Shown: positions 42,242 to 51,863, numbered from the stretch's first letter. The stretch is 64,000 nt of DNA from an uncultured Spirochaetia bacterium (GCA_937125225.1 CAKZLE010000003.1:57149-121148), one strand, 5' to 3'. The notes: generated by a model from the sequence alone, not told the origin. Numbers and translations: made by a program.

Positions 42242-43743
42242 CAAAGAGGAAGGCTGACAACGACTTTCAATCCTGAATGGTCGATCCTATTCGTTATATC
42301 GATAGAACCCCGATGATTCTCAACGATTCGTTTCACGATAGATAAGCCTAGCCCGGAACCTGTTCCAGTAGCCCGTTTTGACCTGAAGAACCGATCATAT
42401 ATCCTATCTATCTCATCTTCGGGAATTCCTTCCCCCTCATCTAGGATAGTAAGGGCGATCGAATCAGCCCCTCGGGTCGTGGTGATCTTGATACAGGTAT
42501 TCTTAGGTATGTATTTAATACTATTCTCTACCAGATTCTTCACGGCAGTAGTCAATTGAAACTCATTGCCGAAGATCTGCTCAGAATCATTTATATCACT
42601 CATCCAATCTATGGTAATCTGTTTCTCTTCTGCGAGAGGACGGACCATATCAAGAACCTCTGGGATAAGGTCATTCAATGAGATATCTAAAAAAGTTTTA
42701 CGGCTGTTCTCATCATATTGTTCGATCCTCAGGAGATCTAACAGGTTCACTATGATATCACGGCTCCTGTTGTTCTGAGAGATACACATGTGTATATACT
42801 CCTCTCTTCTCTTAGGATCTTCTTTAGCTTTTCCAGTAAGTAATTCCAGGTATGCTGCTAAAGCCGTGACAGGTGTCCTTAATTCATGAGAGGCATCCAT
42901 AAGGAATCGTTGAAGTCGTTCCTTCTCCTCTTCTAGGTTCGTAATAGTTCCTTGAAGTTCCTGTGCCATCTTATTGATTTGAATTGCGAGTTGGTTGAGT
43001 TCCTGATCCTTTGAACTAGCCGTAGCACGTACTCCAAGATCTCCAGCACTCATATCGTTCACGACCTTCGTAAGTGAACGGAGAGGTCGCGTGAGAGAGT
43101 CTCCGATCTTCCAACCGAGAATCCCGGAAATAAGTAATACGATTCCTGCAGCAATGAGAAAGACAAAACCAACAGGATAAAACAGACTGATCCCACCCTC
43201 TTCTGGGGCTTTGACAGAGAGTTCTCCGGTATGAAGAGATCCTGCTATAGTAAACTCGAGATATCCATCTTCAAGAAGTATCTCGAATTCTTCACCGTTA
43301 TTTTCAGATAATCCCCGGTTTCCCAGAAAGTATTGCCATTGCATACCATTCGGTCGTAATGTCTTATTTCTACTGTTCCCACTAGTATCCTGATCCATAT
43401 TCATGATCTCAGGAAGTCGTGTGTCGGTATCGATCGTGAATATGGCACTGAGTGTATATTGTTCAAAAAGATCTTCACCATGTTCATCTAGCAAGGAGAT
43501 CTCGACACCTTGCCCTCGCTGGATGCTATCGATGAATATACTGAGTTCCCCAAGGTCAGGACTCTCTTTCATGAAATTATAGAGTTGATTGATCGATCGT
43601 TGCCTCACCTGCTGGGACAAGGTCTCCTCAGCCTGTTCAGAGTACCTTTCGATCATAAAGAAGAACAGACCCCCTAGCAACATCAATGTCACACAGGTCA
43701 AACCAAAGTAACTCAGGATCAGTCTGTTCTTCAAACTCTTCAT
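42241..43743 (-). CDS. Membrane sensor histidine kinase
   Basis: 500 residues. TM1 about 8-30, an extracytoplasmic sensor of about 155 residues, TM2 about 188-212, HAMP linker (LTRPLRSLTKVVNDMSAGDL), the dimerisation H-box with His286 in DASHELRTPV, then a complete ATPase domain: N-box (NLVENSIKYIPKN), G1 (LDEGEGIPEDE), F-box (YDRFFRSKR), G2 (GSGLGLSIVK). It phosphorylates the response regulator encoded two genes upstream. AAGGA lies eight bases before the ATG; the gap to the PDZ gene is 28 bases. Confidence 0.93.
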   Translation of the reverse strand: MKSLKNRLILSYFGLTCVTLMLLGGLFFFMIERYSEQAEETLSQQVRQRSINQLYNFMKESPDLGELSIFIDSIQRGQGVEISLLDEHGEDLFEQYTLSAIFTIDTDTRLPEIMNMDQDTSGNSRNKTLRPNGMQWQYFLGNRGLSENNGEEFEILLEDGYLEFTIAGSLHTGELSVKAPEEGGISLFYPVGFVFLIAAGIVLLISGILGWKIGDSLTRPLRSLTKVVNDMSAGDLGVRATASSKDQELNQLAIQINKMAQELQGTITNLEEEKERLQRFLMDASHELRTPVTALAAYLELLTGKAKEDPKRREEYIHMCISQNNRSRDIIVNLLDLLRIEQYDENSRKTFLDISLNDLIPEVLDMVRPLAEEKQITIDWMSDINDSEQIFGNEFQLTTAVKNLVENSIKYIPKNTCIKITTTRGADSIALTILDEGEGIPEDEIDRIYDRFFRSKRATGTGSGLGLSIVKRIVENHRGSIDITNRIDHSGLKVVVSLPL

Positions 43744-43771
43744 ATAATAATTCCTTACAGGATTCTATTTC

Positions 43772-44764
43772 CTAACCATCTGTAGGATCAACATCTCTCT
43801 GTAATCCTTTAGGTCTATTACCCTTCTGACCACCGAAAGTCATGTCGTCATCTCCATACTGGCCTCTCATCTGAGAACCCAGTGCTGAATAGGTAACACC
43901 AAGAAGAGGGGTTCCATCAGCGTCACCCAAAGTGACCTTGATGTCTGAGAGTTCCTCATTCTGATAGATACTTAACGTAATAGTATCACCGCTATTATGG
44001 GCAAGTACAGCACTTTTAAGATCTCCTTCAACTAGAGATTCCCCATCAATAGCAATGATCACTGCCGATGCGATGATACCTCCTGCCTCTGCAGGGCTCT
44101 CGGTTGATACCTCTGATACCAGAGCAGCACTTCCACTCTCTATGGCTGTTAACACCTCTTCTGGTAGGTCTTCTGAGAACATACTGCCCATTCCACGCCC
44201 ACCAGGAACCATCTGATAGTTGAATCCCTCGTTATCAAACTGCTCGAAGAGTTCATCCCAATCCATATTATTCCTGTTACCGCCTTGAGCTCTACCCTCT
44301 TGAGGACCTGAACCATAGATACCGATCAACGGCCAGCCTATTCTCATCTCTAGAGTCAAAGGAAGGCTCAGGACTTCACCACCTCTAGATACATTCAAAG
44401 TAATCTCATCTCCATGCGAGAGTTCACTGATAGCATCAGTGAGCTCATTGATACTCTCGACCTCTTCACCATTGACTGAAAGGATGATATCACCTCGTAT
44501 CAGCCCTGCTCTACTTGCGGCACTATCTTCAATGACACCGGTGATCAACATCCCTTCAGTTTCTACTAGTTGCATCTGTTCATCAGTGTCTATATCTTCA
44601 TCAAGGAGTTCTTCAGCTTCATTAAGAGCCTCAGACTCTTCAAGCTCTTCTAGTGAATCAGCTACCTCAGGAGCCTCCTGTTGCCCATTGGCAAAGATCA
44701 CAGAGGTTGAGAAGATCAGTCCTCCAAGGACTAGGACACTCAGATATTTTTCAAATCGATTCAT
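43772..44764 (-). CDS. Exported protein with two PDZ domains
   Basis: 330 residues. A signal peptide ends FANGQQEA. An acidic linker (about 32-68, Glu/Asp/Leu-rich) precedes PDZ1 (about 70-150; AASRAGLIRGDIILSVNGEEV) and, after a Gly/Asn/Gln linker, PDZ2 (about 205-290; STESPAEAGGIIASAVIIAIDGE). There is no protease domain, so it resembles the regulatory PDZ half of HtrA/DegS without the catalytic part. It sits between the response regulator and the sensor kinase, so it may sense envelope peptides for that system. Confidence 0.8.
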   Translation of the reverse strand: MNRFEKYLSVLVLGGLIFSTSVIFANGQQEAPEVADSLEELEESEALNEAEELLDEDIDTDEQMQLVETEGMLITGVIEDSAASRAGLIRGDIILSVNGEEVESINELTDAISELSHGDEITLNVSRGGEVLSLPLTLEMRIGWPLIGIYGSGPQEGRAQGGNRNNMDWDELFEQFDNEGFNYQMVPGGRGMGSMFSEDLPEEVLTAIESGSAALVSEVSTESPAEAGGIIASAVIIAIDGESLVEGDLKSAVLAHNSGDTITLSIYQNEELSDIKVTLGDADGTPLLGVTYSALGSQMRGQYGDDDMTFGGQKGNRPKGLQRDVDPTDG

Positions 44765-44851
44765 GATATTCCTCCATTAGAATACTTTTCATTTGTTATA
44801 CTAATATAGCGAATGAGTATTCATCTAAGATTGCCTTAAGATTAAGATTTC

Positions 44852-45556
44852 TTAATCTTTAAGATCGAACCTATAGCCATAACCACGAATGGTCATGATC
44901 GAGGAAGGATGTGCGGGATCATCTTCTATCTTCTCTCTGAGATGTCGGATATGGACATTAACACTCCGTGTATCATCCACACTCCAGATCTCCCCCCACA
45001 CATGATTAATGATCTGATCTCGTGAGAGGACCTGATCAGGATTCTCAAGAAAGAATGAGAGTATTCGATACTCTATTGGGGTCAGATAGACGTCCTTTCC
45101 CTCTTTGAATACTCTCATGGATCTTTTATCAACTAAGATAGTCCCAAAGGTAACGGTATCAGGACTCTTCTGTTCAGCAGCTAGGGTCCCATAGGCTCTT
45201 CTTAGCTGAGCCTTGATCCGAGAGAGAAGTTCTCTGAAAGAGAAGGGTTTAACCATATAATCATCGGCACCGATCTCCAGTCCGACGACACGATCCATGA
45301 CGTCATCTCTTGCAGATAGAAATATGACAGGAAGGTTCAGATCTTTCTGGCGTACCCGCCTACAGACCTCATAACCGTCTATACCGGGTAGTCTTATATC
45401 AAGGAGAATCAGGTCGAATGTCGCGATATCCTTTGATAAGGCATCTTCTCCACTTCCTGCGATCTCTGGCTCAAATCCCTCATCGACAAGTCCATCGAAG
45501 AGAGCCTTGGCAATGGGATATTCATCTTCAACGATCAGTATTCTCTTATGACTCAT
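44852..45556 (-). CDS. OmpR/PhoB-family response regulator
   Basis: 234 residues. Receiver domain with acidic pair D11-E12, phosphoacceptor Asp53 (LLDIRLPG), Ser/Thr switch (LSARDD) and Lys in MVKPFSF; winged-helix effector (VYLTPIEYRILSFFLENPDQVLSRDQIINHVWG ... VNVHIRHLREKIEDD ... RGYGYRFD). ATG 45556 has GGAG five bases upstream. First gene of the operon with the PDZ protein and histidine kinase. Confidence 0.95.
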   Translation of the reverse strand: MSHKRILIVEDEYPIAKALFDGLVDEGFEPEIAGSGEDALSKDIATFDLILLDIRLPGIDGYEVCRRVRQKDLNLPVIFLSARDDVMDRVVGLEIGADDYMVKPFSFRELLSRIKAQLRRAYGTLAAEQKSPDTVTFGTILVDKRSMRVFKEGKDVYLTPIEYRILSFFLENPDQVLSRDQIINHVWGEIWSVDDTRSVNVHIRHLREKIEDDPAHPSSIMTIRGYGYRFDLKD

Positions 45557-45660
45557 AGTCACTCCAATCAAGTATTATGTAGATACCCTTACAAAGGGCA
45601 TCCTTTTAATACAGTATAGTGACTTATAGAAGAGAAATAAAGGATTATAATATAGTCAAA

Positions 45661-46263
45661 TCAGGGAGTATCGGCCTTAAGACTATCTATATAGATCGTC
45701 AACAAGGATATTGAAGACTGCAGATCATAGTCGTCCAAGAAAGCTATCTGAAAACAGAAGGCCTCGATCAAGGTCATCAGATGACCTGTCACATCATTGA
45801 TAGCAACACCTTTGAGTTCTTTGTTCTTGATTCCGATCCTAAGAAGTCTTTTGAATAGGATGTTCAGCTTTGCGGTTCTTTTCAGTATCACATCAGAGAA
45901 GTCCTTACCTTCTTTTCTCAGCAACATCATGACATCGACTAGAGCGGTAAGGGATTTCTGATTCTCAAACCCCATGGTGATGATCTCTATACAGATCTCC
46001 TTGAGTTTCTCTGCAATGTTCCCGGTCGTCTGCCAAGCGATATCGGCATACTTCCTGAACATCTTACTCGTCACGAGTTTGACCGCATAATAATAGATCT
46101 CTTCCTTATCATGGAAGTATTGATATATAGTGGGTCTCGAGATTCCGCACTCCTGTGCTATGAGCGACAGGTTACTGTCTTTATAACCCTCTCGTGCAAA
46201 TACCGCTAAAGCGGTATTGAGTATCTCTTCTTTTCGCTGATCGTGATCAATGATCTTAGGCAT
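45661..46263 (-). CDS. TetR-family transcriptional regulator divergent from pgl-zwf
   Basis: 200 residues. The DNA-binding domain spans about 10-57 (ILNTALAVFAREGYKDSNLSLIAQECGISRPTIYQYFHDKEE). AAGG precedes the ATG. It is divergent from pgl-zwf across 291 bp that contain a 9-bp inverted repeat, so control of the oxidative pentose-phosphate genes is a reasonable hypothesis. The effector domain gives no ligand clue. Confidence 0.88.
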   Translation of the reverse strand: MPKIIDHDQRKEEILNTALAVFAREGYKDSNLSLIAQECGISRPTIYQYFHDKEEIYYYAVKLVTSKMFRKYADIAWQTTGNIAEKLKEICIEIITMGFENQKSLTALVDVMMLLRKEGKDFSDVILKRTAKLNILFKRLLRIGIKNKELKGVAINDVTGHLMTLIEAFCFQIAFLDDYDLQSSISLLTIYIDSLKADTP

Positions 46264-46355
46264 CTCTTTTCCTTGTCATTTTGTTACTGATGGTAACACT
46301 TTAGTATAATTTGTCAGAAAAATCTAGTTAATTATCACATGAGTATCAGATTATT

Positions 46356-46382
46356 ATTAACAGTTTTATTAATACTGTTAAT
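46356..46382. promoter_or_regulatory. Inverted repeat overlapping the pgl promoter (candidate TetR operator)
   Basis: ATTAACAGT (46356-46364) and its exact complement ACTGTTAAT (46374-46382) separated by nine bases. It ends one base before TTGACA (46384-46389), which with TATTTT (46407-46412, 17-nt spacer) forms the predicted plus-strand promoter. Confidence 0.55.
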
Positions 46383-46417
46383 ATTGACATCATAACACCT
46401 GTATGTTATTTTAAACA

Positions 46418-46491
46418 TACCAAAGATATTAGATTCTTTGGAAAGCACTCAACCAACTCTATATGCCGGGGCAACTCGGCATTCTTTTTTT
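46418..46491 (+). ncRNA. Terminated leader or small RNA upstream of pgl
   Basis: The transcript predicted from the promoter at 46384-46412 would begin near 46418. It forms a hairpin (CCAAAGA with TCTTTGG, 46430-46451 approximately) and then an intrinsic terminator: ATGCCG (46463-46468) with CGGCAT (46477-46482), loop of eight, and a run of seven T after one C. There is no gene upstream on this strand, so either transcription of pgl is attenuated here or a ~75-nt RNA is made. Confidence 0.5.
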
Positions 46492-46554
46492 GTCTAAAAT
46501 ACTTCACAATCCCTGAGTTAATTCATATGTTATTACATAAGAGGTGCTCATAGC

Positions 46555-47214
46555 ATGTTTGAAGCGATCTATCTAGAAGAATTGAAGGATCTGAAGTACA
46601 GGGTCAAGTCGATCATAGAAACAATCAAGGAGAGGGCTCCAGCAACAGGAGCACTATATATTGGCGTTCCCGGAGGCAGGTCTGTAGTCCATATCATCTC
46701 AGCGTTGAAGATGCTCGAGGATGATCTACTCAAGCAGGTTCATCTAGTCTTAGTAGATGAACGTCTCAGCGGTGAGAAGAATATTGATACTATCAAGATG
46801 GGAGGGCTAGATGAACTCATTGCTGAGAACAGATTCTCTGAGACTCAGATCATCCCGACTCAAGAGGCGAACATGCCCCTTGATCTGGTTTTTCTCGGTG
46901 TTGGAGAGGATGGCCATATCGCGTCTCTGTTTCCAGGGTCCTACTCATATTTGTCAGATGTGACGACTCCTGTTATCACAACTATCGACGACTCTCCGAA
47001 GCCACCTCCTCAACGAGTAACCATCACCTACAGTGGATTCTCCAGACTCTCATCCCAAGCAAACTATATCCTACTATTCCTGGGAGAGACAAAGAGAGAT
47101 GCCCTCAAGAGATATATCTCAGGAGAATCAGTAGAATCCTTACCCTCTGCATTCTTTCGTGATACCATGGATAACGTAACGATCATTTCTGATAGCAAGG
47201 AGTCATTGTCATGA
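46555..47214 (+). CDS. pgl: 6-phosphogluconolactonase
   Basis: Hydrolyses 6-phosphogluconolactone, the second step of the oxidative pentose-phosphate path. 219 residues of the DevB/SOL family: YIGVPGGRSVVHII (phosphate loop), HLVLVDERLSGEKN, FLGVGEDGHIASLFPG (catalytic His) and PPQRVTITYSG. GAGG lies 10 bases before the ATG. The last four bases overlap the zwf start. Confidence 0.93.
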   Translation: MFEAIYLEELKDLKYRVKSIIETIKERAPATGALYIGVPGGRSVVHIISALKMLEDDLLKQVHLVLVDERLSGEKNIDTIKMGGLDELIAENRFSETQIIPTQEANMPLDLVFLGVGEDGHIASLFPGSYSYLSDVTTPVITTIDDSPKPPPQRVTITYSGFSRLSSQANYILLFLGETKRDALKRYISGESVESLPSAFFRDTMDNVTIISDSKESLS

Positions 47215-48551
47215 AACAGATAATCATCCAATATGGAGGAACTGGCGATCTTTTCAGGAAGAAACTCATCCCAGCATATATCAATCTACTCAAGAAAGGT
47301 CATGACTTTCATCTTATTGCCTTAGGAAGACGCTATACAGAGGCTTCTCAGTTCATGAATGAGATCATCCCTACTATCAGTGAACAATTTCAAAACCATG
47401 TCTCTTATCTTCACTATGACATGAAAGATCCTCAGAGTGTGATCGATCTAACACAGGAGATCAATGATCGTCTTGGAGATGAGTGTGAAACAGAACTCAT
47501 CTATTACATTGCACTGCAGCCCTCTTTATATGAGCTGGCCATCAAACAGATCCATGATGTGAATGAGGGTGTGCGTTGCAGTATCAGTAAAAAGATCGTT
47601 GTCGAGAAACCTTTCGGATTCAATTCAGAGAGTGCCAAGATCTATAATGGTATACTCACCTCGGTATTCTCTGATGAGGAGATCTACCGGGTAGATCATT
47701 ATCTTGGAAAAGAGTTCATGCAGAATCTTCTGATCATGCGTTTCCATAATGATATCATCAGAGGCATCTGGAATAATCGATTTATCGATAATATCCAGAT
47801 CATCTTCGATGAGACCCTAGGAGTCGAACAGCGACTCGGGTTCTATGAGAAGATCGGAGTAGTCCGAGACACGGTTCAGAATCATATCCTGCAGATCATT
47901 ACCCATCTGACGATGGCAGAACCTTCAGAGTTCTCTCCGGAAGAGATCTCTCATGAGAAGATCAGAGTACTCAAGGCGATAAGACCTATCAAGGACTTCT
48001 CACTCTCTCGTTATGAGACCCTATCGAAACTCCAGGGGGATGAGGTAAGAACCTCTACCTATACAGCATTGAAGTTCTATGTAGACACCTTCGAGTTCGC
48101 AGGAGTCCCCATCTATGTACGTACGGGAAAGATGCAGAATGAAGCCAGATCTCAGATCTATGTGAATTTCAGAAATACTATGGATAGAGTGTTGGGAGAT
48201 CAACAGATAGCGGCAAACTCTGTGATCATCACGACCAATCCGGAGATGACCATCGATATCACATTGAATATGAAACGCCCGAACTCGAAGTGGAAGGCAG
48301 AGCCGGTACGATTCAACTTCAACCATGCAGATACTTTCAATGTGAATACACCCGAAGCATATGAGCAGATCGTGGAGAAGATTCTAGAGGGAGACAAGAG
48401 TCTCTTCCCTTCCTTCGAGGAGATCGAAGAGGCCTGGAGAATAGTCACCCCGACATTAAGTGGTAATGTAGTGGAGACCTATCCTGACCATACCCGACCA
48501 AAGACGGCTGATGATCTGATTGAGTCAGACGGCAGAAGTTGGAATGCCTGA
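47211..48551 (+). CDS. zwf: Glucose-6-phosphate 1-dehydrogenase
   Basis: 446 residues. The N-terminal nucleotide loop reads YGGTGDLFRKKLIPAY (family norm GASGDLxxRKL), the catalytic His is in RVDHYLGKE, and the substrate/structural motif is PIYVRTGK. It oxidises G6P to 6-phosphogluconolactone with NAD(P)+. It is about 40 residues shorter than the E. coli enzyme, and the GGTGDL variant of the loop is less usual but seen in G6PD-like proteins of anaerobes. Overlaps pgl by four bases; together they supply NADPH and pentose phosphates. Confidence 0.93.
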   Translation: MKQIIIQYGGTGDLFRKKLIPAYINLLKKGHDFHLIALGRRYTEASQFMNEIIPTISEQFQNHVSYLHYDMKDPQSVIDLTQEINDRLGDECETELIYYIALQPSLYELAIKQIHDVNEGVRCSISKKIVVEKPFGFNSESAKIYNGILTSVFSDEEIYRVDHYLGKEFMQNLLIMRFHNDIIRGIWNNRFIDNIQIIFDETLGVEQRLGFYEKIGVVRDTVQNHILQIITHLTMAEPSEFSPEEISHEKIRVLKAIRPIKDFSLSRYETLSKLQGDEVRTSTYTALKFYVDTFEFAGVPIYVRTGKMQNEARSQIYVNFRNTMDRVLGDQQIAANSVIITTNPEMTIDITLNMKRPNSKWKAEPVRFNFNHADTFNVNTPEAYEQIVEKILEGDKSLFPSFEEIEEAWRIVTPTLSGNVVETYPDHTRPKTADDLIESDGRSWNA

Positions 48552-48645
48552 TCGCTCTAATAAAAGGCACTCACCACTATGAGATTATTACCAATTTTAC
48601 ATAGATACTTCTGAGTGAAAGTCAAATCATGCTATACTGTCTTCT

Positions 48646-50073
48646 ATGAATACAACAGACGAGCAAGCTTCAACAGAACTACGAATAGGATTGCGTTCAC
48701 TCCTACTGGCAGCGAGCATCCTCATCATCCTTATCACCCTCACGGGGATACTCACGCGGGTGATCCCATCAGGATCCTATCAATGGATTGAGCATGATGG
48801 TGTCACAGATGTCATCGAAGGTTCATTCACCTACGAGGAGACTACACAAGTGCCTTTCTGGAGATGGTTCACCGCCCCAGTGGAAGTTCTTTGGGGTCCC
48901 GATGCGGTTACGATCATCAGCATTATCCTATTCATGTGTCTGATCTCAGGAGCCATGCATGTGATGAACAAGGGGAATATTCTCTCCTATATCATCACCT
49001 CAATAGTGAATAGATTCTCTGATCGTAGAATGCAGATGGAAGCGATGATCATACTCATCTTCATGCTTTTCGGAAGTGTTCTCGGCAGTATGGAAGAGGT
49101 CGTAGTCTTGGTCCCTATACTCGTACTTCTTGCAAGATCCCTCGGCTGGGATGCCCTTACAGGGCTCGGTCTGAGTCTGGGAGCTATAGCCTTTGGATTC
49201 GCATCTGCCATCTCAAATCCCTTCACCGTAGGAATCGCACAGAAGATAGCTGGAGTTCCCCTCTTTTCAGGAGCCCTCTACCGTATTCTCATCTTCATCG
49301 TGATCTACCTGATGTATACCACCTATGTGGTCTACTACTCAAAGAAACATCAAAATGAACTGAATAACGGACAGACGCTGGATGCCTCACTCACCTTCAC
49401 CGATAATACCAAGAACCCACATATGAAAAAAGCTGTCCTTTGGTTCGTCACCATGATGCTCACTATGGTCGTCATGATCATAGTCACCTCAAATATCGAA
49501 GCATTGTCAGATCTGGTCCTGGTAGTCGTCATGCTATTCTTCCTCCTTGCTGGCCTAGGGTCTGGTCTCATATCGGGGATCAGCGTAAAAGATCTATTTC
49601 GATATATCTGGCAGGGGATACTCAATGTAGCTCCTGGAGCGATCCTTGTCCTCATGGCCTCAAGTATAAAATACATCATGGCTCAAGCTGGTATCATGGA
49701 TACGATCCTCTATATGGCTTCTCAGAGGATCGCTGGTTCCGGACCGATCTCAGCAGTATTGATGATCTATCTGCTCGTACTGATCCTCAACTTCTTCATC
49801 AGTTCCGGCTCTGCTAAAGCCTTTCTCATCATTCCGATCATCAGTCCCTTAGCAGACCTTGTCGGTCTGACTAGACAGACTGCCATACTTGCCTTTATCT
49901 TTGGTGACGGTTTTTCGAATATCTTCTATCCCACGAATGCCCTGCTACTCATCTGTCTCTCAATCACAGGAGTCAGTTATGGTAAGTGGTTCAAATGGAT
50001 CTGGAAGATCGAATTAATCATATTCTTAGTATCAATAGGTTTCCTACTTCTTGCAGTAGGGATAGGATATTAA
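48646..50073 (+). CDS. YfcC/DcuC-type transporter, candidate arginine-ornithine carrier
   Basis: 475 residues, about 12 hydrophobic segments. The N-terminal TRVIPSGSYQ is the YfcC-family start, and the two-repeat layout (EEVVVLVPILVLLARSLGWDAL...SNPFTVGIAQKIAG and the C-terminal half FISSGSAKAFLIIPI...FGDGFSNIFYPTNALL) matches that family. In streptococcal arginine-deiminase operons this family is called ArcD and exchanges arginine for ornithine; arcA and argF lie close by here. There is no ribosome site; TATACT (48633-48638) lies seven bases before the ATG, suggesting a leaderless message. Confidence 0.85.
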   Translation: MNTTDEQASTELRIGLRSLLLAASILIILITLTGILTRVIPSGSYQWIEHDGVTDVIEGSFTYEETTQVPFWRWFTAPVEVLWGPDAVTIISIILFMCLISGAMHVMNKGNILSYIITSIVNRFSDRRMQMEAMIILIFMLFGSVLGSMEEVVVLVPILVLLARSLGWDALTGLGLSLGAIAFGFASAISNPFTVGIAQKIAGVPLFSGALYRILIFIVIYLMYTTYVVYYSKKHQNELNNGQTLDASLTFTDNTKNPHMKKAVLWFVTMMLTMVVMIIVTSNIEALSDLVLVVVMLFFLLAGLGSGLISGISVKDLFRYIWQGILNVAPGAILVLMASSIKYIMAQAGIMDTILYMASQRIAGSGPISAVLMIYLLVLILNFFISSGSAKAFLIIPIISPLADLVGLTRQTAILAFIFGDGFSNIFYPTNALLLICLSITGVSYGKWFKWIWKIELIIFLVSIGFLLLAVGIGY

Positions 50074-50092
50074 TCAACTACAGGAGATTCCC

Positions 50093-51535
50093 ATGTATAT
50101 TGCCCTTATCATCATCATTATCATTGCTTTTCTCAGTACAATCACCATCCGAACTATTCGTTTCAAACCTGAAAAGACCTCTTCGACAGAGACTCTGAGC
50201 ATGCCTGAGAATCAGTCTCCAGAACATCTGGCAAAGATCATCTCTTTCAAGACCATCTCATATCCGAATGTGGATAATGTCGATTGGGAAGAGTTCCAAA
50301 GACTCCATTCTTGGCTTAAAGAGGCCTACCCATTAGTTCATGAACATCTTGAACTTGAAATGATCGGAGGTTATACCCTCCATTATACTTGGAAGGGTAC
50401 TTCTTCTGATCTTGAACCGATTCTATTATTGGCCCATCAGGATGTAGTCCCAACAGGAGAAGATTCAGGCTGGGAACATGGACCATTCTCAGGAGATATC
50501 GATGATATGTTCATCTGGGGGAGAGGGACACTTGATGTGAAGATCCAGATCATCGGTATACTCGAGGCCATCGAGGCCCTCCTGATCGAAGGGTTTACTC
50601 CTCAACGTTCTATTCATCTGTGTTTCGGCCATGATGAGGAGGTAGGAGGTTATCACGGGGCCTCTGCTGCGGTAGAGCTCTTCAAAGAGAGGGGGCTCAG
50701 ATTCGCCTACGTCCTTGATGAAGGAGGAGCTGTCTCAGAGGGAATGATCAAAGGGATAGACAAACCTATCGCTACGATCGGGATCGGAGAGAAGGGATAT
50801 CTCGATATAGAGATCAAGAGTCTATCACCGGGAGGTCACTCCTCTATGCCCATGCCGCATACAGCATTGAGTAGAATCGCAAAAGCAATCACAAGACTGC
50901 AAAAGCACCCCATGCCTTTGAGGCTTGAAGTAGCACCTTCTGCCATGTTCAAGGTTCTCGGTCCTCACATGTCACTGACTAACCGTATCGTATTGGCAAA
51001 TCTATGGATCTTCAAACCCCTTTTCCTTTCGATCATGTCAAAGAATAATACAAGCAACTCTATGATCAGGACCACGATCGCCTCTACAATGGCCTCAGGT
51101 TCCGGTGCTGCGAATGTCTTACCCACAGAAGCAACTGCCATTCTGAACATAAGACTCTTACACGGAGATACTGTTGAATCTGTAGTAGAGTATATAAAGA
51201 AAGTCATTGATGATCCTCAGGTATCCGTCACACCTCTTAGAGAGGAGAATCCCTCACATCTCTCACCAGTTGAAGGGAAGGAATTCTCCCTCATTAAAAA
51301 TACTGTAGCAAAGGTCTTCACCGATGCGATCATCGCCCCCTACCTGATGGTGGGAGGCTCTGATGCGAGAAAATATGAAGCAGTCTCTGATAAGGTCTAC
51401 AGATTTGGACCCTATCAGCTTCCAGCTGCTGAGTTAGGAAGAATGCATAGCTATAATGAGAGGATCTCAATCGACAACGTGAAGAAGGGTTGTTTATTCT
51501 ATGAAGAACTCATCAAAGCAACCAATGAACTATAA
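50093..51535 (+). CDS. Membrane-anchored M20 peptidase, PM20D1/CPS1-like
   Basis: 480 residues. An N-terminal hydrophobic anchor (about 2-20) precedes a full M20 fold: LLAHQDVVPTG (metal His), WGRGTLDVK (metal Asp), GHDEEVGGYHG (catalytic and metal Glu), a lid/dimer domain with GGHSSMPMPHTA, and the late SDARKY. The RGTLDVK arrangement and length resemble PM20D1/carboxypeptidase S rather than DapE. It should hydrolyse peptides or N-acyl amino acids at the membrane. It follows the YfcC carrier after 19 bases (ArcT-like position). Confidence 0.87.
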   Translation: MYIALIIIIIIAFLSTITIRTIRFKPEKTSSTETLSMPENQSPEHLAKIISFKTISYPNVDNVDWEEFQRLHSWLKEAYPLVHEHLELEMIGGYTLHYTWKGTSSDLEPILLLAHQDVVPTGEDSGWEHGPFSGDIDDMFIWGRGTLDVKIQIIGILEAIEALLIEGFTPQRSIHLCFGHDEEVGGYHGASAAVELFKERGLRFAYVLDEGGAVSEGMIKGIDKPIATIGIGEKGYLDIEIKSLSPGGHSSMPMPHTALSRIAKAITRLQKHPMPLRLEVAPSAMFKVLGPHMSLTNRIVLANLWIFKPLFLSIMSKNNTSNSMIRTTIASTMASGSGAANVLPTEATAILNIRLLHGDTVESVVEYIKKVIDDPQVSVTPLREENPSHLSPVEGKEFSLIKNTVAKVFTDAIIAPYLMVGGSDARKYEAVSDKVYRFGPYQLPAAELGRMHSYNERISIDNVKKGCLFYEELIKATNEL

Positions 51536-51548
51536 AGGAGACTGACCT

Positions 51549-51863
51549 ATGGCTAAAGCAAAGATATTTGCAGGAAACTGCAATTTCAATACAACAGTAG
51601 AGGCTCTGATGGGAGATGATATGCAGGTACATCTTAGTATCTCTAGTGATTGCCCACATATCACGAAGATGGCTGAAGAGATGAAGATACTTGATCCTTT
51701 TCGTGAGATGTCTTTTCAATCAGGAGAGGGCCCAAAGGTCTTTGAGGTCATGACCAAAGGTTGTCCTCATCCTTCCTGTCCAGTATTCTCCGGTATCCTA
51801 CGTGCAACCGAGGTGGCTGCAGGTCTAGCCCTCCCAACCGATATGAGGATCACGTTCGAGTAG
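51549..51863 (+). CDS. Small cysteine-containing protein of unknown function
   Basis: 104 residues starting MAKAKIFAGNC with AAGGAG in the right place. Conserved-looking cysteines occur as GNC (11), SDCPH (about 36) and the paired KGCPHPSCPVFSG (about 71-83). The last suggests metal or redox chemistry. Comparable short proteins with CPHPSC-like motifs occur in anaerobes without assigned roles. It is 14 bases after the M20 gene, in the same transcript. Confidence 0.65.
   Translation: MAKAKIFAGNCNFNTTVEALMGDDMQVHLSISSDCPHITKMAEEMKILDPFREMSFQSGEGPKVFEVMTKGCPHPSCPVFSGILRATEVAAGLALPTDMRITFE

Noticed and set aside
42060..42257. 65-codon plus-strand ORF between tetR and the kinase gene
   Set aside because: No ribosome site, no recognisable motif, and its end overlaps the kinase 3' end and a hairpin.
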